From: Aestuariibaculum marinum
Lineage (GTDB): Bacteria > Bacteroidota > Bacteroidia > Flavobacteriales > Flavobacteriaceae
Direction: 5' to 3'
Length of the DNA: 64,000 nt
NCBI RefSeq assembly: GCF_014596975.1
Contig: NZ_JACVXD010000005.1
Span: 124,001 to 188,000, forward strand
The notes under the pieces: model-generated
Databases searched by the model: none
Told to the model about the DNA's origin: nothing
Seen by the model: only the letters and a program-made list of their open reading frames with translations
Program-made: the position numbers and the translations under genes
Part shown: positions 54,201 through 62,962 of the stretch, in pieces
Layout: each line of letters opens with the position of its first letter
Numbering within the stretch: position 1 is the stretch's first letter

Positions 54201-54601
54201 ATGGTTTTAAGAAACTTTTTTAAAAGCGGACCATCATCGGTTATTTCCAGATAAGGAAGTAATTCTTTCTTAACGGTTTTGTCGTATTTAAAAGGGTATT
54301 CTTCAGCGTACTCTTCAACAAAAAAATCAAACGGATTAATAGTTTGCAAGTCAGCAATAATTTCGACATCTACAGAAAGCTCTCTGGTTTTCTCGGGAAA
54401 TACTAGTCGAGCCACATAGTTTCCAAACGGATCTTGTTGCCAGTTAAAAAACTGTTCTTTGGGTTCAATTTTTATACTGTAAGATTCAATAGGAGTCCTG
54501 CTGTGTGGGGCAGGACGTAATCTAAAAATATGGGGAGAAAGGGAAACTGGACGGTCGTATTTGTATTTTGTTTTATGAGAGATTACAATCTTTAAAGCCA
54601 T
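51278..54601 (-). CDS. transglutaminase-DUF2126 fusion protein
   Basis: 1107 residues. N-terminal transglutaminase-associated beta domain (VISHKTKYKYDRPVSLSPHI). Transglutaminase core at about 165-270 with Cys in NGSCRDYAWLLVQALRHLG, His in DLHAWAEVYIPGAG, Asp in WIGFDATSG. From about 315 to the C-terminus is the large DUF2126 module (COG4196): VRLTMGGEPTFVSIDDMEAPE, ILEGYDAPKDHRLDSLKVTPD, TGGGNHVTLGGTSPADSPLL, and GRSYDAYPVNSFEAESRR near the end. DUF2126 has been linked by comparative genomics to amidoligase-type enzymes. First gene of the three-gene operon. A Lys/Glu-rich linker (about 1060-1090) precedes the last residues. No signal peptide, so it acts in the cytoplasm. Confidence 0.9.
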   Translation of the reverse strand: MALKIVISHKTKYKYDRPVSLSPHIFRLRPAPHSRTPIESYSIKIEPKEQFFNWQQDPFGNYVARLVFPEKTRELSVDVEIIADLQTINPFDFFVEEYAEEYPFKYDKTVKKELLPYLEITDDGPLLKKFLKTIDYTPRKTIFFLIDLNRKIYEYLNYNIRMEPGVQSCEETLKLKNGSCRDYAWLLVQALRHLGFGARFVSGYIVQLKSDEKSLDGPSGPEEDFTDLHAWAEVYIPGAGWIGFDATSGLLAGEGHIPLACTPSFESAAPVVGMTDKCETEFEFENTVTRIFESPRVTKPYTEEQWNAIYRLGHKVEKQLQKGDVRLTMGGEPTFVSIDDMEAPEWNTEADGPHKRELAKNLSARLYDSFAKGAIIHQAQGKWYPGEPLPRWQIEICWRKDGKKIWNNKKLFSIFSENTKIPKNADKLFLQTLTKHLGVTDKTIIPTYEDSFYFLWQESQMPLDIDPTKEDGNMLVKEKLQQLLKDGTSKPTGYVIPLNNTGNQWYTCNWAFRRQHLFLIPGNSPIGLRLPLDSLLMKPKDEEFPVYQPDNFSKKKTLPSFQRIVSKRIKELEKHGVPKKKTNYFIRTALCAEIREEKLHLFLPPVDSIEIFLDLMASIEATAKVLSIPVILEGYDAPKDHRLDSLKVTPDPGVIEVNVQPVKTWEELCHNTFTLYGEAKKSRLGTEKFMLDGKHTGTGGGNHVTLGGTSPADSPLLRKPSLLRSLLTFWQHHPGLSYLFSGAFIGATSQAPRIDEARMENLYELEIAFSQIPKDGDVPFWLTDRLFRHLLTDLTGNTHRAEFCIDKLYSPDSSSGRLGILELRAFDMPPHPQMSLMQNLLVRTLVAWFWKKPYEHNLVRWGTELHDKFLIEHFVREDIKDIVNQLNRAGYAFKEDWFNPFFEFRFPLHGMVEINNIHLELRAGIEPWNVLGEEATGQGTARYVDSSVERLQIKVNNFNNDRYVLTCNGIKVDLKSTSKKEEYVAGVRYKAWNPYSALHPTIGVDTPLVFDIVDTWNRRSIGGCTYFVAHPGGRSYDAYPVNSFEAESRRISRFWEFGHTQGEVENISQEKDKSTKRVQEKESSKKFSFKVLPTNLEFPNTLDLRKK

Positions 54602-54773
54602 AGAGTTACGATTAAATTGTAATACAATTTAAGTGTTTTTTTGACTAAATAAGACCGAGAGTGTTAAAAAACGATTAAGAATGTAAAATGCTTAAATTTC
54701 TGTTATTTAAATTGTTGTGTAAATAATTTTGACCTTGATTTTTTGAGGTAAACCAAAATAAAATCAGCAAATG

Positions 54774-55778
54774 CTATCGGTTTACTCGACCGGAAACATC
54801 GCCGTTTAAAATCGCTGTAACTTCGTCTACTGTGGCATAATTAACATCGCCTTCGTAGGTGTGTTTTAAAGCGCAGGCTGCACTTGCAAATTCCATTGCT
54901 TTACAATCATCGAAAGACTGTAAACCATAAATAAGTCCGGCTGCAAAAGCATCGCCGGTACCAATGCGATCAATAATGTGGGTGATGTCAAAATCGGTAG
55001 TTTCCCGGAATTCTTTACCATTCCACATGCGGGCTCTGATTTTATGCCACGATGCGTTTATAGGTGTTCTTATTTTATCGAATACTTTTTCAATGTTAGG
55101 AAAGCGTTGCATAAGCTGTTGCGATGCTTTTATGAAATCGTCGTTGGAATATGAATAGTTGCCGCTTAATACTTCATTGATTTCATTGACGCCACCAATA
55201 AATATGGTAGAAAGCGAGATTAGGTCTGTAAGCACATCTTTTGGATTTTCACCATATTTCCATAAACCTTTTCGGTAGGTAGGATCGGTAGACACCTGAA
55301 TACCTTTTTCTTTAGCTAAAAGTAGTCCGGCTTTCAGAGTATCGTAAGCGCCTTTTCCAAGGGCTGGTGTAATGCCCGTCCAGTGGATCCATTTGGCTTT
55401 TCTTAAAATATTTTCCCAGTCTACCATTTCAGGTCGAATATCGGCGAATGAGGAATGCGACCGATTGTAGGAAATTGAACTCGGACGCATCACAGCTCCA
55501 ACTTCCAGAAAATAGACGCCAAGCGGACGATCAGATCTGGCGATAGCCGAGGTACTAACTCCGAATTTTTGAATATATGAAATGGCTGTGTCGCCAACAA
55601 AATCGTCGGAAACACAGCTTATATGTTTTACCTTTTCTCCAAAATTAGCGATTGAAATACCAACGTTAACTTCTGTGCCGCCAAAGTAAAATTCAAGTAA
55701 ATTAGCCTGCATAAATTTTTTGTTACCTTCCGGAGATAAGCGCATTAATACTTCTCCAAATGTGATGATTTGTTTCAT
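54774..55778 (-). CDS. kdgK: 2-keto-3-deoxygluconate kinase, PfkB family
   Basis: 334 residues. PfkB-family start IITFGEVLMRLSPEGN, substrate loop YFGGTEVNVGISIANFG, and the C-terminal anion hole/catalytic IDRIGTGDAFAAGLIYGL with the catalytic Asp. HWTGITPALGKGAYDTL and STDPTYRKGLWKYG fit KDG kinases. It makes 2-keto-3-deoxy-6-phosphogluconate, the entry of uronate and alginate breakdown products into the Entner-Doudoroff route. No KDPG aldolase gene is adjacent. It lies 23 bp after the GMP reductase gene on the same strand, an unexpected partner. Confidence 0.85.
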   Translation of the reverse strand: MKQIITFGEVLMRLSPEGNKKFMQANLLEFYFGGTEVNVGISIANFGEKVKHISCVSDDFVGDTAISYIQKFGVSTSAIARSDRPLGVYFLEVGAVMRPSSISYNRSHSSFADIRPEMVDWENILRKAKWIHWTGITPALGKGAYDTLKAGLLLAKEKGIQVSTDPTYRKGLWKYGENPKDVLTDLISLSTIFIGGVNEINEVLSGNYSYSNDDFIKASQQLMQRFPNIEKVFDKIRTPINASWHKIRARMWNGKEFRETTDFDITHIIDRIGTGDAFAAGLIYGLQSFDDCKAMEFASAACALKHTYEGDVNYATVDEVTAILNGDVSGRVNR

Positions 55779-55801
55779 TAGTTTAGTGGTTTTATATTTT
55801 A

Positions 55802-56842
55802 TTATTCGTTATAAACTCTATTTTCCTGCTCGTTTACGCGAATAAAAGTAGTGCGTTTGGTTAATTCTTTTAAGCGTTGTGCTCCTACATAAGTACAGGT
55901 ACTTCGTAATCCGCCAAGAATATCCTGAACGGTATTTTCAACATCTCCACGATAAGGCACTTCAACTGTTTTACCTTCACTGGCACGGTATTCGGCAACG
56001 CCACCCACGTGTTTTTCCATAGCAGTTGATGAACTCATCCCATAGAATTTTCTGTAAGGTTTACCATTTTTTTCAATTAATTCTCCACCGCTTTCGGTAT
56101 GTCCTGCCAGCATACCACCAAGCATAACGAAATCGGCACCAGCTCCAAAAGCTTTGGCGATATCACCCGGAATAGTACAGCCACCATCACTTATAATTTG
56201 TCCGCCTAAACCATGAGCTGCATCGGCACATTCTATTATAGCTGATAGTTGCGGGTAGCCAACACCGGTTTTAACACGAGTTGTACAAACCGACCCCGGA
56301 CCAATACCAACTTTAACAATATCGGCTCCGGAAAGTAAAAGCTCTTCAACCATTTCGCCTGTTACCACATTACCGGCAATAATAACTTTATCGGGGTATT
56401 GTGCGCGAGTTTTTTTTACGAATTCAGCAAAATGCTCAGAATACCCATTCGCAACATCAATACAAATGAATTTTAGATAAGGATTAAACTTAAAAATGGA
56501 AGCCAGTTTTTCAGAATCTTGCTGGCTGATCCCTGTACTCACAGCAATATAATTTTCGATGTTTTCTGGGCAATTTGATGAAAATACATTCCAGTCTGTA
56601 ATAGAATAATGTTTGTGTATGGCTGTAAAGAGTTGTTTTTCTGATAGCGCCTTCGCCATTTCAAAAGTGCCCACCGTATCCATATTTGCTGCCATAATAG
56701 GGATGCCTGTCCACTCTAACGGACTGTGCAAAAATTTGAATTCACGTTCTAAGCTAACTTCCGATCTACTCTTTAAAGTAGAACGTTTCGGGCGAATCAT
56801 AACATCTTTAAATCCAAGTTTTATATCATATTCTATACGCAT
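55802..56842 (-). CDS. guaC: GMP reductase
   Basis: 346 residues, the length of GuaC and shorter than IMP dehydrogenase because the CBS pair is absent. [21 protein letters not shown] at the N-terminus; [19 protein letters not shown]; the catalytic-Cys loop [67 protein letters not shown]. It reduces GMP to IMP with NADPH in purine salvage. Located in the same minus-strand run as kdgK. Confidence 0.95.
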   Translation of the reverse strand: MRIEYDIKLGFKDVMIRPKRSTLKSRSEVSLEREFKFLHSPLEWTGIPIMAANMDTVGTFEMAKALSEKQLFTAIHKHYSITDWNVFSSNCPENIENYIAVSTGISQQDSEKLASIFKFNPYLKFICIDVANGYSEHFAEFVKKTRAQYPDKVIIAGNVVTGEMVEELLLSGADIVKVGIGPGSVCTTRVKTGVGYPQLSAIIECADAAHGLGGQIISDGGCTIPGDIAKAFGAGADFVMLGGMLAGHTESGGELIEKNGKPYRKFYGMSSSTAMEKHVGGVAEYRASEGKTVEVPYRGDVENTVQDILGGLRSTCTYVGAQRLKELTKRTTFIRVNEQENRVYNE

Positions 56843-56977
56843 ATTTTGATGATTAGGGTTAGGAAATGTATCTTGTTATAAATTTAAAAAAAACAAAATA
56901 ATTATACAGACTTAAATGCCTGTAATACACTTGTTAATTCGTATAATTATGGATATGTTTGTTAAAACACTTTTTAA

Positions 56978-58393
56978 ATGCGATTTGTCCCAAGCAAAAA
57001 ACCGGTAAGATTAAAAACCGCAATTTCTTCGATTATACTGGCGTTTATTGCTGGTGTTATTTTTTTGGGATATTGTTTTATAGAGCAGAAACTTCCTGTG
57101 AAGACCACTGTTTTGCTATTGTTTGGAATGGTAGTAATTCAGATTTTATTGCTTCAGTATTTTCATAAAAATGAATTAAAAAACAGAGCCAAGCGTAAGC
57201 ATTCTAAGGTGTTAATAGATGACTTAAAGCAGAAGTTAACACAAGCGAATAGAGAAGCCGATTTTAGTGCTGAGTATTTAGCAAATATCAGTTACGAATT
57301 AAGAACACCATTGAGTACAGTCTTAGGGATGATGGATATGTTAAAGAAGACTGATCTGGATGAATCGCAACATGCTAAACTGGAAATTGCTAATATTTCA
57401 TCGAAATATATGCATCAACTGGTAAATATGTTTTCGAGTAATTACGAAGTTAATAGCAGTGATATTGTTTTAAATGAAGTTGCTTTTAACTTAAATGCCG
57501 AGTTAACCAGTTTACTTAAAGTATTCGATTATCAGGCCTGGGAAAAAGGTTTGACATTCGATTATCAGTTTTTAAAATCTGAGGACTCGAAGTTTTCTTT
57601 AATAGGAGATAGTTTAAGAATTCAACAGGTATTAATCAATCTTGTAAATAATGCGATTAAGTTTACCAATAAAGGTGAAATTTCCATTATTGTTGATCAA
57701 ACCATAGCGATAGGCGATGAGCAAATTGTAACCTTTTACGTGAAGGATACTGGAGTTGGTATGCCAACAGATATGGTGAAGCAAATTTTTAACTCTTCAA
57801 AAAAAGAGTCTACAGTTTTAAGAAAAGAATATCGAGGTGGTGGCTTGGGGTTGTCTACCTGTCATAAGCTGGTAAAACTAATGGGAGGGGAGTTGAAAAT
57901 CGAAACTCAGGAAAACGAAGGCACTACGTTTTATTTCAGTTTACAATTGAAAAAGACCTTAAACGTTAAGGTTGATACAAAAGCAATTAAGCCTTTGTTA
58001 ACTAAAAAGCGAAATGTTTTAGTAGCAGAAGATAGCCGTATGAATCGTCGTGTGCTTAAATATTTACTGGAGCAACAAGGTGTCGACTGTACCTTTGCGA
58101 AAAATGGGATTGAAGCTGTAGAATTATATAAAATTCTGGATTTCGATTTGATTTTTATGGATTTATATATGCCCGACCTAGATGGGTTTGAGGCCACAAA
58201 GGCAATAAAGAATACTAAGAAATATAAAACTAACGAAACACCTATTATAGCTGTTTCGGCAAGTGATTTTAAAGAGGATAAGTTGAAAGTCAAGGCGTTT
58301 GGTTTAGATGCTTTCTTATCAAAACCAATAGATATTTATAAGCTAAAAGATATTCTGGTTAAATACCTTTTAGCTGAAAAAAGGGTAAGTTAA
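56978..58393 (+). CDS. hybrid sensor histidine kinase with Tyr at the phosphoacceptor site
   Basis: 471 residues. Two membrane helices (about 14-34 and 43-62) with almost no periplasmic loop, a coiled coil (65-95), a HisKA-like dimerisation domain, an HATPase_c domain (NLVNNAIKF, DTGVGMP, GGGLGLST) and a C-terminal receiver domain (about 345-465) with the acceptor Asp in LIFMDLYMP and Lys in LSKPID. In the H-box, where SHELRTPL is expected, the sequence is ISYELRTPL: residue 106 is Tyr (codon TAC at 57293-57295). All ATP-binding motifs remain. It may be a pseudokinase scaffold, a phosphatase, or an allele changed by one base (CAC to TAC). No input domain is present. Monocistronic, convergent with ridA. 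Confidence 0.9.
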   Translation: MRFVPSKKPVRLKTAISSIILAFIAGVIFLGYCFIEQKLPVKTTVLLLFGMVVIQILLLQYFHKNELKNRAKRKHSKVLIDDLKQKLTQANREADFSAEYLANISYELRTPLSTVLGMMDMLKKTDLDESQHAKLEIANISSKYMHQLVNMFSSNYEVNSSDIVLNEVAFNLNAELTSLLKVFDYQAWEKGLTFDYQFLKSEDSKFSLIGDSLRIQQVLINLVNNAIKFTNKGEISIIVDQTIAIGDEQIVTFYVKDTGVGMPTDMVKQIFNSSKKESTVLRKEYRGGGLGLSTCHKLVKLMGGELKIETQENEGTTFYFSLQLKKTLNVKVDTKAIKPLLTKKRNVLVAEDSRMNRRVLKYLLEQQGVDCTFAKNGIEAVELYKILDFDLIFMDLYMPDLDGFEATKAIKNTKKYKTNETPIIAVSASDFKEDKLKVKAFGLDAFLSKPIDIYKLKDILVKYLLAEKRVS

Positions 58394-58400
58394 TTACAGC

Positions 58401-58781
58401 TTATTTAACTGCAATCACGCTAATTTCTACATTTACATTTTTAGGTAAACACGCCACTTGTACGGTCTCACGAGCGGGAGCTGTTGCTTCATTAAAGTAG
58501 CTTCCGTAAACGTCGTTAATGTTTACAAATTCTCCCATATCACTAATGAAAATAGAGGCTTTAATAACGTTTTCAAAAGTCATATCGGCAGCTTCTAAAA
58601 CGGCTTTAATATTTTCCATAACCTGTTTGGTTTCTATTTTAATATCATCTAAAACCAATTCTCCTGTTTCTGGATTTAAAGCAATTTGTCCTGAAGTATA
58701 AAGTGTGTTGCCGCTTAAAATTGCCTGATTGTATGGGCCAATTGGTGCAGGAGCTTTTGTGGTTGTAATTATTTTTTTCAT
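58401..58781 (-). CDS. ridA: RidA family enamine/imine deaminase
   Basis: 126 residues, full length. IITTTKAPAPIGPYNQAILSG, LYTSGQIALNPETGELV, VIKASIFISDMGEFVNINDVY, PARETVQVACLPKNVNVEI with the conserved Arg that binds the carboxylate in the trimer interface. It hydrolyses reactive 2-aminoacrylate-type enamines from PLP enzymes. It starts 33 bp after lptD on the same strand, probably one transcript. Confidence 0.95.
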   Translation of the reverse strand: MKKIITTTKAPAPIGPYNQAILSGNTLYTSGQIALNPETGELVLDDIKIETKQVMENIKAVLEAADMTFENVIKASIFISDMGEFVNINDVYGSYFNEATAPARETVQVACLPKNVNVEISVIAVK

Positions 58782-58814
58782 GTCTTTTATATTTTAAGAA
58801 ATACTATTTTTAGA

Positions 58815-61592
58815 CTATAACTGAATGTCTGGCTGTCTGCGTTTTTCATATTTTAAGTCTTTTAGCATACTTGATTTAATTCCGATAAAGAAATTCCAAG
58901 AGGTTCTGTCACTAAACGGAACCCAGCTAAAATTCATACGCCAGCTTTTCAAATCACGTTCAAAACGTAATTGCGTATAGGTGAAACCGGCATTCTTTAA
59001 ATCGTAACCAGAAGAGTATCCAATAGACCATTTGTCGGATAGTTTAACATCACCCGAAAACATTAGGGAATGTGATGAAATTTGGTTCTCTCTTCTGGAA
59101 TTAGAGTAGTTGACAGCATAGGCTATGCGTAAACTCCAAGGGATGCTGTAGCTGTATAAGCCATTTTCGCTCTCATCACTTTCTTCACCTTCTTCACTGA
59201 ACTGTTGGTTCGCAAAATCTTCGGAAACCCCAAACATATCGTCATCTCGACCACCACTTCTAACATTTTCCTGAATACCACGATCGTTACTTTTATCTCT
59301 GGCTTTGCCATTTTTGCTTGAAATAGACCAACTTGTCGTCAGGTTGGCACTGGTTAATCTAAAAAGACTTCCGCCGTTGTCTATATTGAATTTATCAATT
59401 TTTCTGTTGTTGTTATCTAGAGCGTAAGGATCTAATGTGGCACCAAAGTTAACACTCATTTTGTTGTTAAATAACTGAGTACCACCGCTCATTCTTACCG
59501 GACTCCATTGTAGTGAGTCTCCTGCGAAATTGTAGGACGTAGAAAAGTTTAAGTTGTTTAATAACACCACTTTTTTAGGTTCCTTGGCAGTTGAGTCTCT
59601 ATCGCGAACTTTCGCTTCTAAGTTGTTAGAAACGGAAATACCCATTGAACTGGAAAAGGTTTTATTTGGAGAACCGAAAATACCATTTTGAAAACGAGAG
59701 TACTCTAAATTTACAGTCTCATAAATAGCATCAAGTTCACCTTGGGTTAAACCATCGGCATTAACAACTTCGGCAGATTCGTAATATTTATCGAACGCAG
59801 GATTGATGTTATAACTAACAGAAGGACGCATCACGTGACGAATGGCTTTAATTTTTCTGTCCTTTCCGTCTTTTTCAAAGGGAAAGATTCCGTAAAGCGT
59901 TGTTCCTAAACTGGTGCTGAAGTTATATGTTCTGAATGCGTCAAATCCGTTTAACGTTTCTGTTTCGGTTTCTCCTTCGGCTGCGTTATAGGTTTCTTTT
60001 TCCGTTTTAAAGGTCCAAACTTCGTTGTAATTAGTGCTGGCACTAACACTAAAATATTTGAATAATTTAAAGTTGGTACTTAAAGGGATACTATGTTGAA
60101 ATCCGGCACGAGCATCGTCAAACATTTCACTTTTAAAGAAGAACTCGTCGGTGGTTGTGATTCGGTTTTCTCCTCGAACGCTATATTGTAAGTTGATGTT
60201 TTGAAAAATACCTTTTTTAGATCCCGTTTTGGGTACAAATGGATAAATTCTACCAACACTTCCTTGAAAAGTAGGTAGGGTCATGTTTATGGTTTCGGTA
60301 TTGGTATTTTGCGAATGCGTTGCTGTTAAACTGAAATTCACAGACGGCTCTCCCAAAAAGGTTTTGGAATACGATACCGATGATGATAAGGTATTGTTTA
60401 AGAACGATCCGGAATTAATCTGGTTAATCGAGTTTCGGTAATATTTACTACTACCTAAGTTCACAGAAGCCGAGAATCTGGAATTCGGACTCGCTTTAGA
60501 ATCCTGACTGTGCGACCAGCGAATGTTATAAATGGTGTTTCTTGCATAATCAGGGAAACCGCGTTCACTGGTAATTAAATTTTCATATCTAAAACCTACA
60601 TTACCTCTAAATTTATAACGCTTGGCATAGGTGCTTTCCAGTCGCATACCATAACTGCCATTGGTATAGTAATCTCCTAAAACGGCCAAGTCTACATAAT
60701 CGCTAATGGCAAAATAATACCCTCCGTTTTGTAAAAAGTAACCTCGATTATTTTGCTCTCCAAAACTAGGGATGATAATCCCTGATGTTTGTTTTTCTGA
60801 CTGCGGAAAAAATCCAAAAGGTAAAGCCACCGGAGTTGGAACATCGTAAATATAAAGGTTAGTAAACCCGGTTACAATTTTCTTTCCTGGTACAATTTTA
60901 GCCTTGCGAAGCCTAAAATAATATTCAGGGTCATCAAGGTCTTCGGCAGTGGTGTATTTCGCCTCTTTTAAAAAGTAAACCGAGTCGTTTTGTTTTTTGG
61001 TGACTTTGGCAATAACGGTACCTTCACCTTGTTCGGTTTGTGAGTTGTAAATTAAGGCTTTTTTTGTTTTTGTATTAAATATTATGGAATCAGGTTCAAC
61101 GACGTTACTTCCTTGGGTAAATACCGGTTTTTGGGTGTAACCGTTTATGGTATCTGTGATTCCTTTGGCGTGTACAGTGTTTTTTGTATAATCAATGACT
61201 ATGGTTCCGGCTTTAATATTCATGTCACCATAATCAATACTCGCTTCGTTATGTAAATAGAGTTTGTGCTCTGTTTTGTTGAATCTTGTATAATCGGTAG
61301 CATGGTATTTTACCGTATGCTCTAATAATTCTTTTTTAGGTTTAACAGAATCGGTCAGGGTAGTATCCTGCGATTTCTCCGATAGTTCTGGGGCAATAAT
61401 ACTATCTGCATTAATGGTTACGGTTTCGGTGCTTCGTTCAATAGATTTACCCTTTTTTGGGATGTCTTGCGCGAAGCTTAACGTGTTAATAAACACTGTA
61501 AAACTTAATGCAAAAAGTATTTTAAAGTTGTTTGTATGCAACGCTTTTAAATGTATTTTTGTAAAAGTATGGCTCGGTTTTTGAAAAGCCAA
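58815..61592 (-). CDS. lptD: LPS-assembly outer-membrane protein LptD
   Basis: 925 residues. Periplasmic OstA/LptA-like domain at about 90-230 (VKYHATDYTRFNKTEHKLYLH, DYGDMNIKAGTIVIDYTKNTV, IIFNTKTKKALIYNSQTEQG) followed by the long beta-barrel (about 260-925; SGIIIPSFGEQNNRGYFLQNG). It inserts lipopolysaccharide in the outer leaflet with LptE. The ATG at 61592 gives an unusually long n-region before the hydrophobic stretch (ILFALSFTVFINTLSFAQ). The TTG at residue 18 (LHTNNFKILF) would give a normal signal peptide and may be the real start. A long acidic loop (SEEGEESDESENG) sits in the C-terminal part. Typical Bacteroidota length. Confidence 0.88.
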   Translation of the reverse strand: MAFQKPSHTFTKIHLKALHTNNFKILFALSFTVFINTLSFAQDIPKKGKSIERSTETVTINADSIIAPELSEKSQDTTLTDSVKPKKELLEHTVKYHATDYTRFNKTEHKLYLHNEASIDYGDMNIKAGTIVIDYTKNTVHAKGITDTINGYTQKPVFTQGSNVVEPDSIIFNTKTKKALIYNSQTEQGEGTVIAKVTKKQNDSVYFLKEAKYTTAEDLDDPEYYFRLRKAKIVPGKKIVTGFTNLYIYDVPTPVALPFGFFPQSEKQTSGIIIPSFGEQNNRGYFLQNGGYYFAISDYVDLAVLGDYYTNGSYGMRLESTYAKRYKFRGNVGFRYENLITSERGFPDYARNTIYNIRWSHSQDSKASPNSRFSASVNLGSSKYYRNSINQINSGSFLNNTLSSSVSYSKTFLGEPSVNFSLTATHSQNTNTETINMTLPTFQGSVGRIYPFVPKTGSKKGIFQNINLQYSVRGENRITTTDEFFFKSEMFDDARAGFQHSIPLSTNFKLFKYFSVSASTNYNEVWTFKTEKETYNAAEGETETETLNGFDAFRTYNFSTSLGTTLYGIFPFEKDGKDRKIKAIRHVMRPSVSYNINPAFDKYYESAEVVNADGLTQGELDAIYETVNLEYSRFQNGIFGSPNKTFSSSMGISVSNNLEAKVRDRDSTAKEPKKVVLLNNLNFSTSYNFAGDSLQWSPVRMSGGTQLFNNKMSVNFGATLDPYALDNNNRKIDKFNIDNGGSLFRLTSANLTTSWSISSKNGKARDKSNDRGIQENVRSGGRDDDMFGVSEDFANQQFSEEGEESDESENGLYSYSIPWSLRIAYAVNYSNSRRENQISSHSLMFSGDVKLSDKWSIGYSSGYDLKNAGFTYTQLRFERDLKSWRMNFSWVPFSDRTSWNFFIGIKSSMLKDLKYEKRRQPDIQL

Positions 61593-61778
61593 AATTACAT
61601 ATATTTTTCTGTGATTGATTTATAATTTAATTAAATTTTAAAATTAAAAGAACACGCAAATTATTAGTGTAATAAAGGGTGTTTTTTAATCGTTAAATTT
61701 TAAAATAGTCTTATTTTTATGTCTCAGCCAGAGTTGCAGCCATAATTGTGCCATATTTTATAATTTTTTTAAGATAAT

Positions 61779-62912
61779 ATGATTTACCAAATGAAAACGA
61801 ACAGCCTATTACTTTTCGTATCTTTTATACTACTATTAACATTTTCTTCTTTCACGACATCTGATACAGGTGCGGATAGAGGTAAATTTGTTGTGGTATT
61901 AGATGCTGGCCACGGGGGGCACGATCCCGGGAATATGGGTAATGGTTACAAGGAGAAGGATATTGCCTTAAAAATTGTTTTGGAAGTCGGGAAGATGATT
62001 GAAAAGAACCCCGATATTAAAGTGGTTTATACCCGAAAAAAGGATGTGTTTGTAGATTTATTTGTTCGTGGACAAATTGCTAATAAAGCCGATGCCGATT
62101 TATTTGTGTCGGTACATTGTAATGCCCATCATTCTGCGGCGCACGGAACAGAAACCTTTGTGTTAGGAACCCACAGAAATCAAACTAATTTTGAGGTAGC
62201 TAAAAAGGAGAACTCGGTAATTTTCCTTGAGAGTGATTATGAGAAAAACTATAGTGGTTTTGATCCGAATTCACCAGAATCGGTAATGAGTATATTATTA
62301 AGTCAGGAAGAATATTTAGATCAAAGTATTCAGTTGGCAAGCTTAATTCAGAAGAAATTCACAGATAAATTAAAACGTAAAAACCGTGGAGTAAAACAGG
62401 CAGGATTTATTGTGTTACACCAAACCGTAATGCCAAGCGTATTAATTGAAACGGGGTTTTTAACATATAGAGAAGAGGGAGGATATTTAAATTCATCTAA
62501 AGGTCAACGTGAAATGTCTAATGCTGTTGCCGACGCTATTTTAGAGTATAAGCATATTATTGATGGTAATGTAGGGGAGTATGCGTTTATAGAAGAATCA
62601 GTATCCAATAATGATGAAGCTCAGCCGCAGGTGGAAGATATTCATAAAGACATTACTTTTAAAATTCAAATTGCAGCAAGTTCTAAAGCATTAGAAACAA
62701 AGCCTTATAACTTTAAAGGGTTAGATGATATTTCAAGAATGAAAGAAGGCAGTTTGTATAAATATTTTTATGCCAGTACTTCAGATTATAATCAAATAAA
62801 ACAAAAGGAAGAAGTTGCGAAGCAGAAAGGTTACAAATCCAGTTTTATTGTTGCTTTCAAGGATGGAAAAAAAATAAGCCTAGCCGAAGCATTAAAAACA
62901 ACTGCTAATTAA
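61779..62912 (+). CDS. N-acetylmuramoyl-L-alanine amidase with SPOR-like C-terminus
   Basis: 377 residues; a signal peptide follows (LLLFVSFILLLTFSSFTTS), and the ATG at 61791 (MKTNS) is as likely a start as 61779. Amidase_3 domain at about 35-255 with zinc ligands His in VLDAGHGGHDPG, Glu in NGYKEKDIAL and His in FVSVHCNAHHS, and the catalytic Glu in SVLIETGFLTYREE. The C-terminal 85 residues (FKIQIAASSKALETKPYNF, YKYFYASTSDYNQIKQKEEV) form a SPOR-like peptidoglycan-binding domain. It cleaves the lactyl-alanine amide bond in cell separation and turnover. Divergent from lptD; 50 bp before mlaD. Confidence 0.92.
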   Translation: MIYQMKTNSLLLFVSFILLLTFSSFTTSDTGADRGKFVVVLDAGHGGHDPGNMGNGYKEKDIALKIVLEVGKMIEKNPDIKVVYTRKKDVFVDLFVRGQIANKADADLFVSVHCNAHHSAAHGTETFVLGTHRNQTNFEVAKKENSVIFLESDYEKNYSGFDPNSPESVMSILLSQEEYLDQSIQLASLIQKKFTDKLKRKNRGVKQAGFIVLHQTVMPSVLIETGFLTYREEGGYLNSSKGQREMSNAVADAILEYKHIIDGNVGEYAFIEESVSNNDEAQPQVEDIHKDITFKIQIAASSKALETKPYNFKGLDDISRMKEGSLYKYFYASTSDYNQIKQKEEVAKQKGYKSSFIVAFKDGKKISLAEALKTTAN

Positions 62913-62962
62913 AAGCATTCTTTTTAAATTTATTTTAAATTTGTGCAACTAAATCATATACT

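Noticed and set aside
57931-58293. 120-codon minus-strand frame within the hybrid kinase gene
   Set aside because: Antisense shadow of the receiver domain; no recognisable protein features.
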